Shown here: positions 24,040-33,565 of the stretch, piece after piece
Layout: each line of letters starts with the position of its first letter
How positions within the stretch are numbered: position 1 is the first letter of the stretch
Assembly (NCBI GenBank): GCA_024304885.1
Contig: JALJOM010000001.1
Span: 62,001-126,000 of the forward strand
DNA: 64,000 nt
DNA from: Beijerinckiaceae bacterium
Lineage (GTDB): Bacteria > Pseudomonadota > Alphaproteobacteria > Rhizobiales > Beijerinckiaceae
Direction: 5' to 3'
Position numbers and translations under genes: made by a program
Notes under the pieces: generated by a model
Told to the model about the DNA's origin: nothing
Databases searched by the model: none
What the model saw: the letters and a program-made list of their open reading frames with translations, nothing else

Positions 24040-24909
24040 TCAGTGGCCGGCTGCGGCCGACCGGGCTTCGCCGGAAGAGGAGGGCCGCGAGGCGCGGCGG
24101 ACCCCCGAGGAGAGCTCGGCGACGAGCGCGGTCACGTCCGCGACCGTCGAGCTCGTCGCATGGCCTTCCGCGTCGAGCGAAGCCTTCAGCACGTCGATGA
24201 TCGCGGAGCCGACGACGACGCCGTCGGCACGGGCGGCGATCCGCGCGGCGCTCTCCGCAGTCTTGACGCCGAAGCCGACCGCGATCGGCAGGGTCGAATG
24301 CCGCTTCAACCGATCGACCGCCGCAGTCACGGTGTCCGAGGACGCCGCCCCCGCGCCGGTGATGCCGGTGATCGACACGTAATAGACGAATCCGGACGTA
24401 TTGGCGAGAACCGTCGGAAGCCGCGCGTCGTCGGTCGTCGGTGTCGCGAGCCGAATGAAGGCGAGCCCGGACTCGAGCGCCGGCAGGCAGAGCTCGTTGT
24501 CCTCCTCCGGCGGCAGATCCACCACGATGAGGCCATCGACACCCGCGGCTTTCGCCTCGCCGAGGAACCTCGGGACACCATAGACATAGATCGGGTTGTA
24601 GTAGCCCATGAGGACGATCGGCGTCGCATCGTCCTCGCGGCGGAACTCGGTGACGAGATCGAGCACCTTGCGCAGCGTCGTTCCGGCGGCGAGCGCGCGA
24701 AGCCCCGCCGCCTGGATCGAGGGGCCGTCGGCCATGGGATCGGTGAAGGGCATGCCGACCTCGACGAGATCGGCGCCGGCTCGCGGCAAGGCTTTCAGGA
24801 TCGAAAGCGACGTCGCGAGATCCGGGTCGCCGGCCATCACGAAGGTGACGAGAGCGGCCCGATTGTCCCGGGCGAGGGCATCGAAGCGGCGGTCGATTCG
24901 TGTCGGCAT
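24040..24909 (-). CDS. trpA: Tryptophan synthase alpha subunit
   Basis: 289 residues, TIM-barrel lyase that splits indole-3-glycerol phosphate. The catalytic Glu50 and Asp61 lie in [18 protein letters not shown], and [17 protein letters not shown] and GFGVKTAE are the remaining conserved loops. It heads trpA-accD-folC. Its partner trpB, normally directly upstream, is absent here, and ~600 bases of non-coding or decayed DNA take its place, so trpB must be elsewhere. The C-terminal tail ([14 protein letters not shown]) is an unconserved extension. Confidence 0.96.
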   Translation of the reverse strand: MPTRIDRRFDALARDNRAALVTFVMAGDPDLATSLSILKALPRAGADLVEVGMPFTDPMADGPSIQAAGLRALAAGTTLRKVLDLVTEFRREDDATPIVLMGYYNPIYVYGVPRFLGEAKAAGVDGLIVVDLPPEEDNELCLPALESGLAFIRLATPTTDDARLPTVLANTSGFVYYVSITGITGAGAASSDTVTAAVDRLKRHSTLPIAVGFGVKTAESAARIAARADGVVVGSAIIDVLKASLDAEGHATSSTVADVTALVAELSSGVRRASRPSSSGEARSAAAGH

Positions 24910-25513
24910 AGGAGAAGGCGCTGACCGGTTCGGGAGAAAGGCCCGCCACGCCTGCCGGTCCGGTCCGGTGCGTGAGGATCGCGGTGTCTAGCACGCGCGC
25001 CCTCGGGAAGGAAGTTCGCCGGCGCGAGCGATACCAGTACCTTGGACAAGGGGATGCATTCCGCTCGACGTCGCATGGAGCGATGCGGTGCGAGACGGTG
25101 GACGAGCGGGACGTGAATCGACGTGCCGGCCTATTCGCTGGCGGCTACCTCGACCGAGCCCGATCGTCATCTGCACACCGGCACATGGCTGTGCCTCGTC
25201 GCGATCTGAAGGTGAACGCTTCCACGGCAATGCTCGGGCGGCCAAGCAGGCCGAGGTCGACGCCCTCGAGGCGTGGGCAAAGACCCATCCGCCGAAACTA
25301 CATGCCGGAAACATGCTGCATTCGAAGCGAGCGATCGGGTCCATCAACGACATTTACGTCAATTGATCGTCGTTCGTTCGCCGCAACCTCGGCTGTTCTC
25401 GGAAGGCCTCGCGGATCGGTGCAGCGCAGCCATGCCTTAATCCTTCGCCGGGGGGTCGCTCGAAGGACCGAGGACTCCCGGGAACGGTCACGCGTTCCCT
25501 CGCGTTCTCTCCC
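24910..25513 (+). other. Intergenic region, possible decayed coding sequence
   Basis: No gene can be named. A frame near 25215-25366 (HGNARAAKQAEVDALEAWAK to a TGA, 48 residues) has protein-like composition, but upstream of it the frame is interrupted or implausible and no family is recognised. It may be the tail of a decayed gene occupying the place where trpB would normally be. It ends at the family B repeat. Confidence 0.3.
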
Positions 25514-25666
25514 AGAGCGGGATGAGGAAAAGTGTACGGCGGTTTTCCGGCGCCATCGAGTTTACGCAGATTGCGTAAACTTATCTGCGTATCCCGCTCT
25601 AAGCTTTTGCAATCGATCACGTTTCATGACCTCGGATCGATTCGATCCAAAGTCGTCGTGATCTGG
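25514..25666 (+). repeat. Dispersed intergenic repeat, family B, copy B2
   Basis: Starts AGAGCGGGATGAGGAAAAGT and ends near CGTGATCT. It contains two internal palindromes: GTTTACGCA/TGCGTAAAC around GAT, and a near-palindrome around GGATCGATTCGATCC. It shares almost all of its sequence with 51507-51659 and, reversed, with part of 38627-38745. It lies just before the Rieske reductase gene. Confidence 0.85.
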
Positions 25667-25686
25667 GCTCGAGACGGGAGGTCGTC

Positions 25687-27219
25687 ATGGGGGATGCAGC
25701 GACCGGGACCAATGATTTCACCGCAGGGGTTCCGCTCGAAGACATTCCGGACGGCGGCGTCCTTCTCGGCCTCGTCGGCGACGAGGCGGTCGTCCTCGCG
25801 CGGTCCGGCGAGGAGATTTTCGCGGTCGGCGCGGATTGCACCCATTACCACGGGCCGCTCGCCGAGGGCCTCGTCGTCGGCGACACGATCCGCTGTCCCT
25901 GGCACCACGCCTGCTTCAGCCTGCGAACCGGCGAGGCGCTGCGCGCGCCGGCCTTCCTTCCTCTCCCGCGCTGGCGCGTCGAGCTGGCCGACGGCAAGGT
26001 CTCCGTGCGCGAGAAAGTGACCGGCCGCGAGCGCCGCGAGCCGCCGGCGATGCAACCCGAAAGCGTCGGGATCGTCGGGGGCGGCGCCGCGGGCTTCGCC
26101 GCTGCCGAAATGCTGCGGCGGCTGAGCTACGCGGGGCCGATCACCCTGATCAGCGCCGATTTCGATCCGCCGTGCGATCGTCCGAACCTCTCCAAGGACT
26201 ATCTCGCCGGCCATGCCGAGGAGGACTGGATTCCGCTCCAACCGCCCTCCTATTACGAGCATGCGAAGATCGACCTCGTGCTCGGCGTCCCGGTCGTCGC
26301 GCTCGACGCGCCGGCGCGGCGTGTCACGCTCGCGGACGGACGGAGCTTCACCTTCGGCGCCATTGTCCTCGCGACCGGCGCCGAGCCGATCCATCTCGCG
26401 GTTCCTGGCGCCGAGCGCCCCCATGTGCATCTGCTCCGCTCGCTCGCGCAAAGCCGTGCCATCATCGCCAAGGCGACGACGAGCCGATCGGTCGTCGTCG
26501 TCGGGGCGAGCTTCATCGGCCTCGAGGTCGCCGCGTCGCTGCGCGCGCGTGGGCTCGAGGTCCATGTCGTGGCGCCCGAGGCGCGCCCGATGGAGCGTAT
26601 CCTCGGCCCCGAGATGGGCGACGTCATCCGTGCCGTGCACGAGAGTCACGGCGTCCATTTCCACCTCGGTCATACGCTCGCCTCGATCGAGGCCGCGGAG
26701 GTGACGCTCGAGAACGGGGACCGTCTCGCCGCGGATCTCGTCGTCGTCGGGATCGGGGTGCGGCCGGTGACGGGGCTCGCCGAGGCGGCCGGGCTTTCGC
26801 TCGACCGAGGCATCCGCGTGACCGAATATCTCGAGACCAGCGCGCCGGGCATCTATGCCGCGGGCGATGCGGCGCGCTGGCCCGATCCGCATTCCGGCGC
26901 GCCGATCCGCGTCGAGCATTGGGTCGTCGCCGAGCGGATGGGCCAGACCGCGGCGCGCAACATCCTCGGCGCGCGGGAGCGCTTCGACGCGGTGCCGTTC
27001 TTCTGGAGCCAGCATTACGACGTGGTGATCGCCTATGTCGGCCATGCCGAGCACTGGGACCGGATCGAGATCGACGGCGATATCGCGGCCCATGATTGCC
27101 GGCTGCGCTATCTCGCCGACGGCAAGGCGCTCGCGGTCGCGACGATCTTCCGCGATCGCGAGAGCCTGGAAGCGGAGGTCGCCATGGAGCGGATGCTCCT
27201 GTCGGTTCCCGCCGCATGA
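25687..27219 (+). CDS. Rieske [2Fe-2S] / FAD-dependent pyridine nucleotide-disulfide oxidoreductase (AIFM3-like)
   Basis: 510 residues in two modules. Residues ~1-120 are a Rieske ferredoxin domain with Cys51-x-His53 (CTHYHG) and Cys70-x2-His73 (CPWHHACF). Residues ~125-430 are a two-dinucleotide-fold reductase with FAD motif VGIVGGGAAGFAAAEMLRR, ATGAEPIHL, the NAD(P)H site VVVVGASFIGLEVAASLRA, and YAAGDAARWP. A C-terminal reductase domain follows. It resembles AIFM3-type proteins and ferredoxin reductases of aromatic dioxygenases; a single-chain NADH-to-Rieske electron transfer is likely. The electron acceptor is unknown and no oxygenase is nearby. Confidence 0.9.
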   Translation: MGDAATGTNDFTAGVPLEDIPDGGVLLGLVGDEAVVLARSGEEIFAVGADCTHYHGPLAEGLVVGDTIRCPWHHACFSLRTGEALRAPAFLPLPRWRVELADGKVSVREKVTGRERREPPAMQPESVGIVGGGAAGFAAAEMLRRLSYAGPITLISADFDPPCDRPNLSKDYLAGHAEEDWIPLQPPSYYEHAKIDLVLGVPVVALDAPARRVTLADGRSFTFGAIVLATGAEPIHLAVPGAERPHVHLLRSLAQSRAIIAKATTSRSVVVVGASFIGLEVAASLRARGLEVHVVAPEARPMERILGPEMGDVIRAVHESHGVHFHLGHTLASIEAAEVTLENGDRLAADLVVVGIGVRPVTGLAEAAGLSLDRGIRVTEYLETSAPGIYAAGDAARWPDPHSGAPIRVEHWVVAERMGQTAARNILGARERFDAVPFFWSQHYDVVIAYVGHAEHWDRIEIDGDIAAHDCRLRYLADGKALAVATIFRDRESLEAEVAMERMLLSVPAA

Positions 27220-27273
27220 CGGCCCCGAGCCTCGCGACCTTTATCCCGATGACCTTGTCGAGGAGAACTTACC

Positions 27274-27528
27274 ATGAATCGATTGATAATGGCTGCGCTC
27301 GGTGTGGCGCTCGGCGCGACCTATGCCTTCGCCGATGCCAAGCCGACCGACGCGGAAGCGGCGAAGATCAAGGAAGCCGTCGCCGCTTGGGGCTGCGAGG
27401 GGGGAACCTACGAGAAGGAATCGGAGGGGACCGGCGTATTCGAGGCCGAGGACGTCAAGTGCAAGCAGGGTCAGTACGATTTTCGCTTGGACAAGGATTT
27501 CAAGGTCTTGGCGATCACCAGGGACTGA
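27274..27528 (+). CDS. Small secreted PepSY-like protein
   Basis: 84 residues with GAGGAG about 8 bases before the ATG. A signal peptide (MNRLIMAALGVALGATYAFA) precedes a single PepSY-like domain (KPTDAEAAKIKEAVAAWGCE, ending YDFRLDKDFKVLAITRD). Two cysteines (GCEGG and VKCKQG) could form a disulfide in the periplasm. Such proteins are common and of unknown role, often thought to modulate proteases or metal-related enzymes. Confidence 0.8.
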   Translation: MNRLIMAALGVALGATYAFADAKPTDAEAAKIKEAVAAWGCEGGTYEKESEGTGVFEAEDVKCKQGQYDFRLDKDFKVLAITRD

Positions 27529-27582
27529 TCCCGCCTGCAGGTGGGCTCGACGCTTCGGCGCGCGGACAAGGTTGTGCTCGAC

Positions 27583-28242
27583 ATGACGATCCGCCCGGCG
27601 CTCGCGCTCATGAGCCTTGCGGCGATGCTCGCCTATCTCGGGCTCGCCATCCTCGGGGCGGGCGGGCTCGGGGCCTTCCTTTCCCATCCGCCGCTGATCG
27701 TGCTCGCTCTCGCGACGCTCGCGATGTCGGTCGCCGCACTCTTCACGGAAGGAAACCTGAGCCCCGGCGTGCGCGAGGACCGCGCCAATCGCTGGGTCCT
27801 CGCGGCCTTCGGCGTGCTCGGGCTCGCGGGCGCCTTCCTCCCGGCCTATACCGACAGGATCGATTTCTGGACGATCGACGGCGAGGCCGTTCGCTGGCTC
27901 GGGGTCCTTCTCTACGCGGTCGGGGGCGCGCTGCGGATCTGGCCGGTCTTCGTCCTCGGGCACCGGTTCAGCGGGCTCGTCGCCATCCAGCCTGGCCATC
28001 GCTTGGAGACGACGGGCATCTATGGCGTGATTCGCCACCCGAGCTATCTCGGCTTGCTCGTCAGCGCTCTGGGGTGGGGCCTCGCCTTCCGCTCCGGCGT
28101 GGGGGTCCTGCTCGCGGCGCTCACCGTCCCGCCGCTCCTCGCCCGTATGCGGGCGGAGGAGGCGCTGCTCGAGGCGCATTTCGGCGCCGAGTACGAGGCC
28201 TATCGGGCGAGGACCTCCCGGCTGATCCCGGGCATCTATTGA
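27583..28242 (+). CDS. Isoprenylcysteine carboxyl methyltransferase-like membrane protein
   Basis: 219 residues from the ATG at 27583; a GTG at 27541 is possible. It has about five membrane segments (ALMSLAAMLAYLGLAILGAG, LIVLALATLAMSVAALF, and others). The C-terminal half carries the ICMT/PEMT signature: GHRFSGLVAIQPGHRLETTG, YGVIRHPSYLGLLVSALGWG and RMRAEEALLEAHFGAEYEAY. These bind S-adenosylmethionine in the family. Bacterial members methylate unknown, probably lipid or small-molecule, substrates. Confidence 0.85.
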   Translation: MTIRPALALMSLAAMLAYLGLAILGAGGLGAFLSHPPLIVLALATLAMSVAALFTEGNLSPGVREDRANRWVLAAFGVLGLAGAFLPAYTDRIDFWTIDGEAVRWLGVLLYAVGGALRIWPVFVLGHRFSGLVAIQPGHRLETTGIYGVIRHPSYLGLLVSALGWGLAFRSGVGVLLAALTVPPLLARMRAEEALLEAHFGAEYEAYRARTSRLIPGIY

Positions 28243-28301
28243 GCACGGCCTCTCGCCTGATCGGACTTTCCCTCCGGCCCGGGCTTGTCAGCTCGCCTTC
28301 G

Positions 28302-28351
28302 CGACATGTATCCCCGCGGCCGACATGTGATCTCATTTGAGCGGGACATGA
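28302..28351 (+). promoter_or_regulatory. Repeated ACATG half-sites upstream of the cbb cluster
   Basis: CGACATGT occurs at 28302-28309 and 28321-28328 (19 bases apart), and ACATGA at 28346-28351, all within 70 bases of the pfkB-type start. The spacing hints at an operator for a regulator of the Calvin-cycle operon, but no regulator gene is in the window and the assignment is speculative. Confidence 0.3.
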
Positions 28352-28371
28352 TGTTCAGGTCAGGGCCGTTC

Positions 28372-29310
28372 ATGAATACCGTTGTCACCCTCACGCCCAA
28401 CCCGGCGATCGACGTCTCGACATCGGTCGCGCGGCTCGAGCCGATCCGAAAGCTGCGCTGCGCGCAGGCGCGGCGCGATCCAGGCGGCGGCGGCATCAAT
28501 GTCGCCCGCGTGATCGACCGGCTCGGCGGCGACGTGACCGCCGTCTATCCCGTCGGCGGCGCCACCGGTCGCTTGCTGCGACGGCTCGTCGATCGCGAGG
28601 GCCTTCGCAGCGTGACCGTCGATGTCCGCGAGGAAACGCGCGAGGATTTCACCGTTCTCGAGGAGAGTTCCGGGACCCAGTACCGTTTCGTCATGCCCGG
28701 GCCGGTGCTCGACGACGGCGAATGGCAGGGGTGCCTCTACGCGCTCGGCGCCGTCGGAACCGGGGCGGGAGTCGTCGTCGCGAGCGGCAGCCTCCCGCTC
28801 GGCGTGCCGGACGATTTCTACGCTCGCGCGGCCCGCCGAGCCCTGCAGCTCGGGGCGCGGTTCGTCCTGGATTCGTCCGGCGCCCCATTCGCCGCGGCAT
28901 TGAGCGAGGCGGTCTATCTCGTCAAGCCCAACCTCGGCGAGCTCTCCCGTCTCGTGAGCGCCGAGCTCTCCGACGACGCCTCCTGCGTCGATGCGGCGCG
29001 CAGCCTCATCGCGGCGGGGAAGGCCGAGATCGTCGCGCTCACCCTCGGCCATCGCGGCGCCTTGCTCGTCACGGCGGAAGGGGCATTCCGCGCCACGCCG
29101 ATCGCGGTGAAGGTCATCAGCGCGGTCGGGGCCGGCGACAGCTTCCTCGGTGCCATGGTCTGGAGCCTCGCGCGCGGCGACAGCGTCCTCGACGCCTTCA
29201 AGTACGGCATCGCCGCCGGGTCGGCGGCCGTGCTCGCGCCGGGAACCGAGCTCTGCCGCAGCCAGGACGTCCATCGGTTGCTCGGCGAAGTCGTCGTCGA
29301 ATCCCTTTGA
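28372..29310 (+). CDS. 1-phosphofructokinase family hexose kinase (PfkB type)
   Basis: 312 residues. The ATG at 28372 (MNTVVTLTPNPAIDVSTSV) has AGGG about 6 bases upstream and matches the usual N-terminus. PfkB-family blocks are present: RRDPGGGGINVARVIDRLGG (substrate), VLDSSGAPF, VKPNLGELSRL, and the ATP/catalytic-base motif VGAGDSFLGAMVWSLA. Substrate could be fructose 6-phosphate, fructose 1-phosphate or tagatose 6-phosphate. It reads directly into cbbF after a 160-base gap, so a role in balancing the hexose-phosphate pool around the Calvin cycle is plausible but inferred. Confidence 0.88.
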   Translation: MNTVVTLTPNPAIDVSTSVARLEPIRKLRCAQARRDPGGGGINVARVIDRLGGDVTAVYPVGGATGRLLRRLVDREGLRSVTVDVREETREDFTVLEESSGTQYRFVMPGPVLDDGEWQGCLYALGAVGTGAGVVVASGSLPLGVPDDFYARAARRALQLGARFVLDSSGAPFAAALSEAVYLVKPNLGELSRLVSAELSDDASCVDAARSLIAAGKAEIVALTLGHRGALLVTAEGAFRATPIAVKVISAVGAGDSFLGAMVWSLARGDSVLDAFKYGIAAGSAAVLAPGTELCRSQDVHRLLGEVVVESL

Positions 29311-29470
29311 AGATCGCCGGATTGCCGCAGGGCTGCGGGGAGCCGGGCGCGTGTCCCGCGCAGATCGAGCTGGTTTCGCGCCTGCGCTTCCTGGTCGGCA
29401 TGTCGAGTCACTTTAATTTTTGGCCGCCGTGCGCAATAGTGCGGCGTCGTCATCGGCGCACAGGGCGGAA

Positions 29471-30529
29471 ATGCGGATGATCTCCGAGACTGAGGACCTG
29501 GAAGCCTTCCTGGATCAAAGCGTCGCCGCGGATGCGCGACTGGATCCGGCGGCGAGCGTCCTGCGCGCGATCGCGGCCGCCTCGGTCGAGCTCTCCGGCG
29601 TGATCGGGCTCGGGCAGCTCTTCGGCAAGGTCGGGGCCTCCCGCGAGAGCACCAATACGGACGGCGACGTCCAGAAGGAGCTCGACGTTCTCGCCAACGA
29701 CGTCTTCGTGGATATTCTCGCACGGGCGCCGGTGGCCGCGCTCGTCTCCGAGGAGCTGCGGGAGCCACTGGTTCTCGATCCGCAGGCGCCGCTCGTGGTC
29801 GCCATGGATCCGGTGGACGGCTCCTCGAACATCGACACGAATGTCTCGATCGGGACGATCTTCTCGATCCTACCGGTCCGGCCCGGCGCTGTACGTGTCG
29901 AGGATCATTTTCTCCAGCCCGGGCGCGCGCAGGTCGCCGCGGGCTTCGTGATCTATGGTCCGCAGACCTCGATCGTGCTGGCGCTCGGCGACGGCGCGAC
30001 GCAAATCTTCACCTTGGATCGGCGCGAGGGGCGCTTCCGGCAGGCGGTGCACTGCGTCGCGATCCCGCCCGATGCCGCGGAATATTCCATCAACGCCTCG
30101 AACTACCGGCATTGGGACGATCCCGTGCGCGCCTTCATCGACGATTGCGAGCAGGGGGCCGAAGGGCCCTTGAAACGCAACCACAACATGCGCTGGGTCG
30201 GATCCCTGGTCGCCGACGCCTATCGGATTCTCTTGCGCGGCGGCATCTTCCTCTATCCCGGGGACCGGCGCAGCGGCTACGGCGAGGGACGCCTGCGCCT
30301 CCTCTACGAGGCAAATCCCGTCGCCTTCCTCGTCGAGCATGCGGGCGGCGCGGCGACGGATTGCGTGAACCGAATCCTCGACCTGGAGCCGTCGGGCATC
30401 CACGCCCGCGTCCCTCTGGTCTTCGGGTCCGCGGGGCCGGTCGATCTCGTCGCCGGCTATCACAGCGATCCGCAATTTTCCGCCGAACGGTCGCCGCTCT
30501 TCGGCCGGCGCGGCCTCATGCGCCTCTGA
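29471..30529 (+). CDS. cbbF: Class I fructose-1,6-bisphosphatase of the Calvin cycle
   Basis: 352 residues from the ATG at 29471, preceded by AGGGCGGAA. Metal and substrate motifs are visible: SEELREP, MDPVDGSSNIDTNVSIGTIF, NASNYRHW, YPGDRRSGYGEGRLRLLYEA, and FLVEHAGGAATD. It removes the 1-phosphate from fructose 1,6-bisphosphate (and may act on sedoheptulose bisphosphate) during ribulose bisphosphate regeneration. First cbb gene proper; cbbP follows 12 bases after it. Confidence 0.96.
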   Translation: MRMISETEDLEAFLDQSVAADARLDPAASVLRAIAAASVELSGVIGLGQLFGKVGASRESTNTDGDVQKELDVLANDVFVDILARAPVAALVSEELREPLVLDPQAPLVVAMDPVDGSSNIDTNVSIGTIFSILPVRPGAVRVEDHFLQPGRAQVAAGFVIYGPQTSIVLALGDGATQIFTLDRREGRFRQAVHCVAIPPDAAEYSINASNYRHWDDPVRAFIDDCEQGAEGPLKRNHNMRWVGSLVADAYRILLRGGIFLYPGDRRSGYGEGRLRLLYEANPVAFLVEHAGGAATDCVNRILDLEPSGIHARVPLVFGSAGPVDLVAGYHSDPQFSAERSPLFGRRGLMRL

Positions 30530-30541
30530 TCCCTAGCGCTC

Positions 30542-31417
30542 ATGTCCATCAAGCATCCGATCATCTCGGTGACGGGGTCGTCCGGCGCCGGGACGACCTC
30601 CGTCAGGAATACCTTCGAGCAGATCTTTCGGCGCGAGAAGGTGGCCGCCGTCTATATCGAGGGCGATGCCTTCCATCGTTACGACCGCGAGGAAATGCGC
30701 GCCGCCATGGCCGAGGAGGAGGCCAAGGGCAACCGGAACTTCAGCCATTTCGGCCCGAGCGCCAATCTGCTCGAGGAGCTCGAATCCGTCTTTCGCAGCT
30801 ACAGCGAGGCCGGGTTCGGCAAGACGCGGCACTATATCCACGACGACGACGAGGCCGAGATCTACGGCTGCCCGCCGGGAACCTTCACCGCCTGGGCGCC
30901 GTTGCCCGAGAGCAGCGATCTCCTCTTCTACGAAGGGCTGCACGGCGCGCTCGTGAGCGACCAGGTCAACATCGCGCGCTACGCCGACCTCAAGATCGGC
31001 GTCGTTCCGGTGATCAACCTCGAATGGATCCAGAAGATTCATCGCGATCGCTCGACGCGCGGCTATACGACCGAAGCCGTCGCGGATACGATCCTGAGGC
31101 GCATGCCCGACTACATCCACTACATCTGCCCGCAGTTCACCGAGACCGACATCAACTTCCAGAGGGTGCCGACGGTCGATACGTCGAACCCTTTCACCGC
31201 GCGATGGATCCCGACCGCGGACGAATCCATGGTCATCATCCGCTTCGCCCGACCGCGCGGGATCGACTTTCCCTATTTGCACGCGATGATCCACGACAGC
31301 TTCATGTCGCGGGCCAACTCGATCGTCATCCCGGGAAGCAAGCTCGATCTCGCCATGCAATTGATCCTCACGCCCTTCATCCTCCAGCTCGTGGAACGGC
31401 GCAGGCGAGCACTCTGA
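30542..31417 (+). CDS. cbbP: Phosphoribulokinase
   Basis: 291 residues, the normal size for the bacterial class. The P-loop is [19 protein letters not shown]. Further family blocks are [46 protein letters not shown] and [19 protein letters not shown]. It makes ribulose 1,5-bisphosphate from ribulose 5-phosphate and ATP, a step unique to the Calvin cycle, and so is the best evidence that this organism fixes CO2 even though RuBisCO is not in the window. Bacterial enzymes are typically NADH-activated. Confidence 0.97.
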   Translation: MSIKHPIISVTGSSGAGTTSVRNTFEQIFRREKVAAVYIEGDAFHRYDREEMRAAMAEEEAKGNRNFSHFGPSANLLEELESVFRSYSEAGFGKTRHYIHDDDEAEIYGCPPGTFTAWAPLPESSDLLFYEGLHGALVSDQVNIARYADLKIGVVPVINLEWIQKIHRDRSTRGYTTEAVADTILRRMPDYIHYICPQFTETDINFQRVPTVDTSNPFTARWIPTADESMVIIRFARPRGIDFPYLHAMIHDSFMSRANSIVIPGSKLDLAMQLILTPFILQLVERRRRAL

Positions 31418-31430
31418 CGGAGCCGAGACC

Positions 31431-33452
31431 ATGACCCTGCTCGCCAAGATCTCGAGCCATGCGACCCATGACGAGATGGCCAATGCGATCCGCGCCCTCG
31501 CCATGGACGCGGTGGAAAAGGCGAATTCCGGCCATCCCGGCATGCCGATGGGCATGGCCGACGTGGCAACTGTCCTGTTCACCCGCTTCCTCGCCTTCGA
31601 TCCCGCCGATCCCGCCTGGCCCGACCGCGACCGTTTCGTGCTTTCCGCGGGCCACGGCTCGATGCTGCTCTATGCGCTCCTGTTCCTCCTCGGCTATCCC
31701 GGCATGACCCGCGCCGAGCTCGAGCGCTTCCGCCAGCTCGGCTCGAGAACGCCGGGCCACCCGGAATATCGCCACACGATCGGGGTCGAGACGACGACCG
31801 GGCCGCTCGGCCAGGGTCTCGCCAATGCGGTCGGCATGGCGATCGCCGAGCGCCTGCTCGCGGCGCGCTACGGAGCCGAGATCGTCGATCATCGGACCTA
31901 TGTCATCGCTGGCGACGGGTGCCTCATGGAAGGCATCAGCCACGAGGCGATCGCGCTCGCGGGGCACTTGAGGCTTTCCAAGCTCGTGGTTCTCTTCGAC
32001 GACAATGACATCACGATCGACGGCGCGGTCTCGCTCGCCGATTCGACCGATCAGGTGAAGCGCTTCGAGGCCGCCGGGTGGCGCGCGTCGCGGATCGACG
32101 GCCACGATCCGCAGGCGATCGCAGCGGCGCTCGAGGCCGCGCAATCCTCCGACCGGCCGGTCATGATCGCCTGCAAGACCACGATCGGCTATGGCGCGCC
32201 GACCAAGGCGGGGACCCATGCCGTCCACGGCGCGGCGCTCGGCAAGGACGAGGTCGCGGGCGCGCGCAAGGCCCTCGGCTGGACGAGCTCACCGTTCGAG
32301 GTTCCTGAGCACATCCAGGCGGCTTGGACCGAGGCGGCACGGCACGCCGCGGCCCGCCACGCGGCCTGGCGAACGCGCTACGACAAGCTGGACCCCGCTC
32401 TGCGGCAAGCCTTCGAGGCCGATGTCTGCGGCTGGGTCGCGCCTTGCGTCCGCGAGGCCGTCGAGGCCTTCAAGCGCGCGGCCGCGGAGAGCCCGGCCCC
32501 TCAGGCGACCCGTGTCTCGTCACAGAAGGTCCTCGATCGGCTCGCAGCGGCGCAGCAAAATCTCCTCGGTGGGTCGGCCGATCTCACCGGTTCGAACAAT
32601 ACCAAGGCCGCCGGGATGGGGCCGGTGACCGCGCAGGACTTTTCCGGTCGCTATATTCATTACGGCGTGCGCGAGCACGGCATGGCCGCGGCCATGAACG
32701 GGATCGCGCTGCACGGTGGTTTCATCCCCTATGGCGGAACCTTCCTCGTCTTCTCCGACTACAGCCGCCCGGCGATCCGGCTCGCCGCCCTCATGGGACT
32801 TCGGGTCATCCATGTGCTGACCCACGATTCGATCGGGCTCGGCGAGGACGGGCCGACGCATCAGCCGGTCGAGCATCTTTCCGCCTTGCGGGCGATCCCG
32901 GGCCTCTTCGTGTTCCGGCCCGCCGACGCCGTCGAGACGGCAGAGGCCTGGGAGCTCGCGCTCGCGGGCGAAGACCATCCGTCCGCGATCTGCCTGTCGC
33001 GCCAGAACCTGCCGCTCCTGCGCCGCGTCCATACGACGGAAAACCTCTCCGCCAAGGGTGGCTACGTGGTTTCGGAACCGCCCGGCGCGCGCGACGTTAC
33101 CTTGATTGCGACCGGATCCGAGGTCTCGCTCGCGGTGACGGCGGCGGCGCAGCTCGAGGCCGAGGGCATCAGAGCCGCGGTCGTGTCCCTGCCGTGCTTC
33201 GAGCTGTTTGCGGCTTTGCCGTCGGACGAGCGCGTCGCGGTCCTGGGCGAGGCGCCGCGCATTGCCGTCGAGGCCGCTATCCGGCAGAGCTGGGACCAAT
33301 TTCTCCGGCCCGGCGATGGGTTCATCGGCATGACATCTTTCGGTGCCAGCGCTCCGGCGGCCGACCTCTACAAGGATTTCAACATCACGGTCGAGGCGAT
33401 CGTGGCGGAAGCTCGAGCCCGGCTGGCCTCGGCAGGCGCCCCGCCGGGCTGA
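31431..33452 (+). CDS. cbbT: Transketolase
   Basis: 673 residues, 13 bases after cbbP. Thiamine-diphosphate motif [21 protein letters not shown]-terminal [38 protein letters not shown] and [20 protein letters not shown] are all diagnostic. It moves two-carbon units between sugar phosphates in ribulose 5-phosphate regeneration. The position in the cbb cluster makes it the Calvin-cycle copy. It is followed by the strong hairpin at 33470. Confidence 0.97.
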   Translation: MTLLAKISSHATHDEMANAIRALAMDAVEKANSGHPGMPMGMADVATVLFTRFLAFDPADPAWPDRDRFVLSAGHGSMLLYALLFLLGYPGMTRAELERFRQLGSRTPGHPEYRHTIGVETTTGPLGQGLANAVGMAIAERLLAARYGAEIVDHRTYVIAGDGCLMEGISHEAIALAGHLRLSKLVVLFDDNDITIDGAVSLADSTDQVKRFEAAGWRASRIDGHDPQAIAAALEAAQSSDRPVMIACKTTIGYGAPTKAGTHAVHGAALGKDEVAGARKALGWTSSPFEVPEHIQAAWTEAARHAAARHAAWRTRYDKLDPALRQAFEADVCGWVAPCVREAVEAFKRAAAESPAPQATRVSSQKVLDRLAAAQQNLLGGSADLTGSNNTKAAGMGPVTAQDFSGRYIHYGVREHGMAAAMNGIALHGGFIPYGGTFLVFSDYSRPAIRLAALMGLRVIHVLTHDSIGLGEDGPTHQPVEHLSALRAIPGLFVFRPADAVETAEAWELALAGEDHPSAICLSRQNLPLLRRVHTTENLSAKGGYVVSEPPGARDVTLIATGSEVSLAVTAAAQLEAEGIRAAVVSLPCFELFAALPSDERVAVLGEAPRIAVEAAIRQSWDQFLRPGDGFIGMTSFGASAPAADLYKDFNITVEAIVAEARARLASAGAPPG

Positions 33453-33469
33453 GCCGTCGTCGAACACAG

Positions 33470-33521
33470 CGCATCCGCTGTCCCTGAAGCCTCGCTGCGC
33501 GCTTCAGGGACAGCGGATGCG
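33470..33521 (+). repeat. Strong perfect hairpin between cbbT and cbbA
   Basis: Left arm 33470-33490 (CGCATCCGCTGTCCCTGAAG, then C) and right arm 33501-33521 are perfectly complementary over 21 bp, with the 10-base loop CTCGCTGCGC. No T-run follows. It could be a transcription attenuator or an mRNA 3'-end stabiliser that sets different levels of the upstream (F-P-T) and downstream (A-E-Y) genes, or an unrelated inserted palindrome. Confidence 0.85.
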
Positions 33522-33565
33522 GGAAACGACGTCTTGAACCCCAATCAATCCCGGAGACCGAGACC

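Noticed and set aside
25088-25366. 92-codon frame [11 protein letters not shown] to a TGA
   Set aside because: Only the last ~50 residues look protein-like, the start is unconvincing and no family is recognised. Noted only within the gap description.
30112-31434. 440-codon plus-strand frame across cbbF and cbbP
   Set aside because: Out-of-frame shadow of two well-defined genes that are in the other plus-strand frames.
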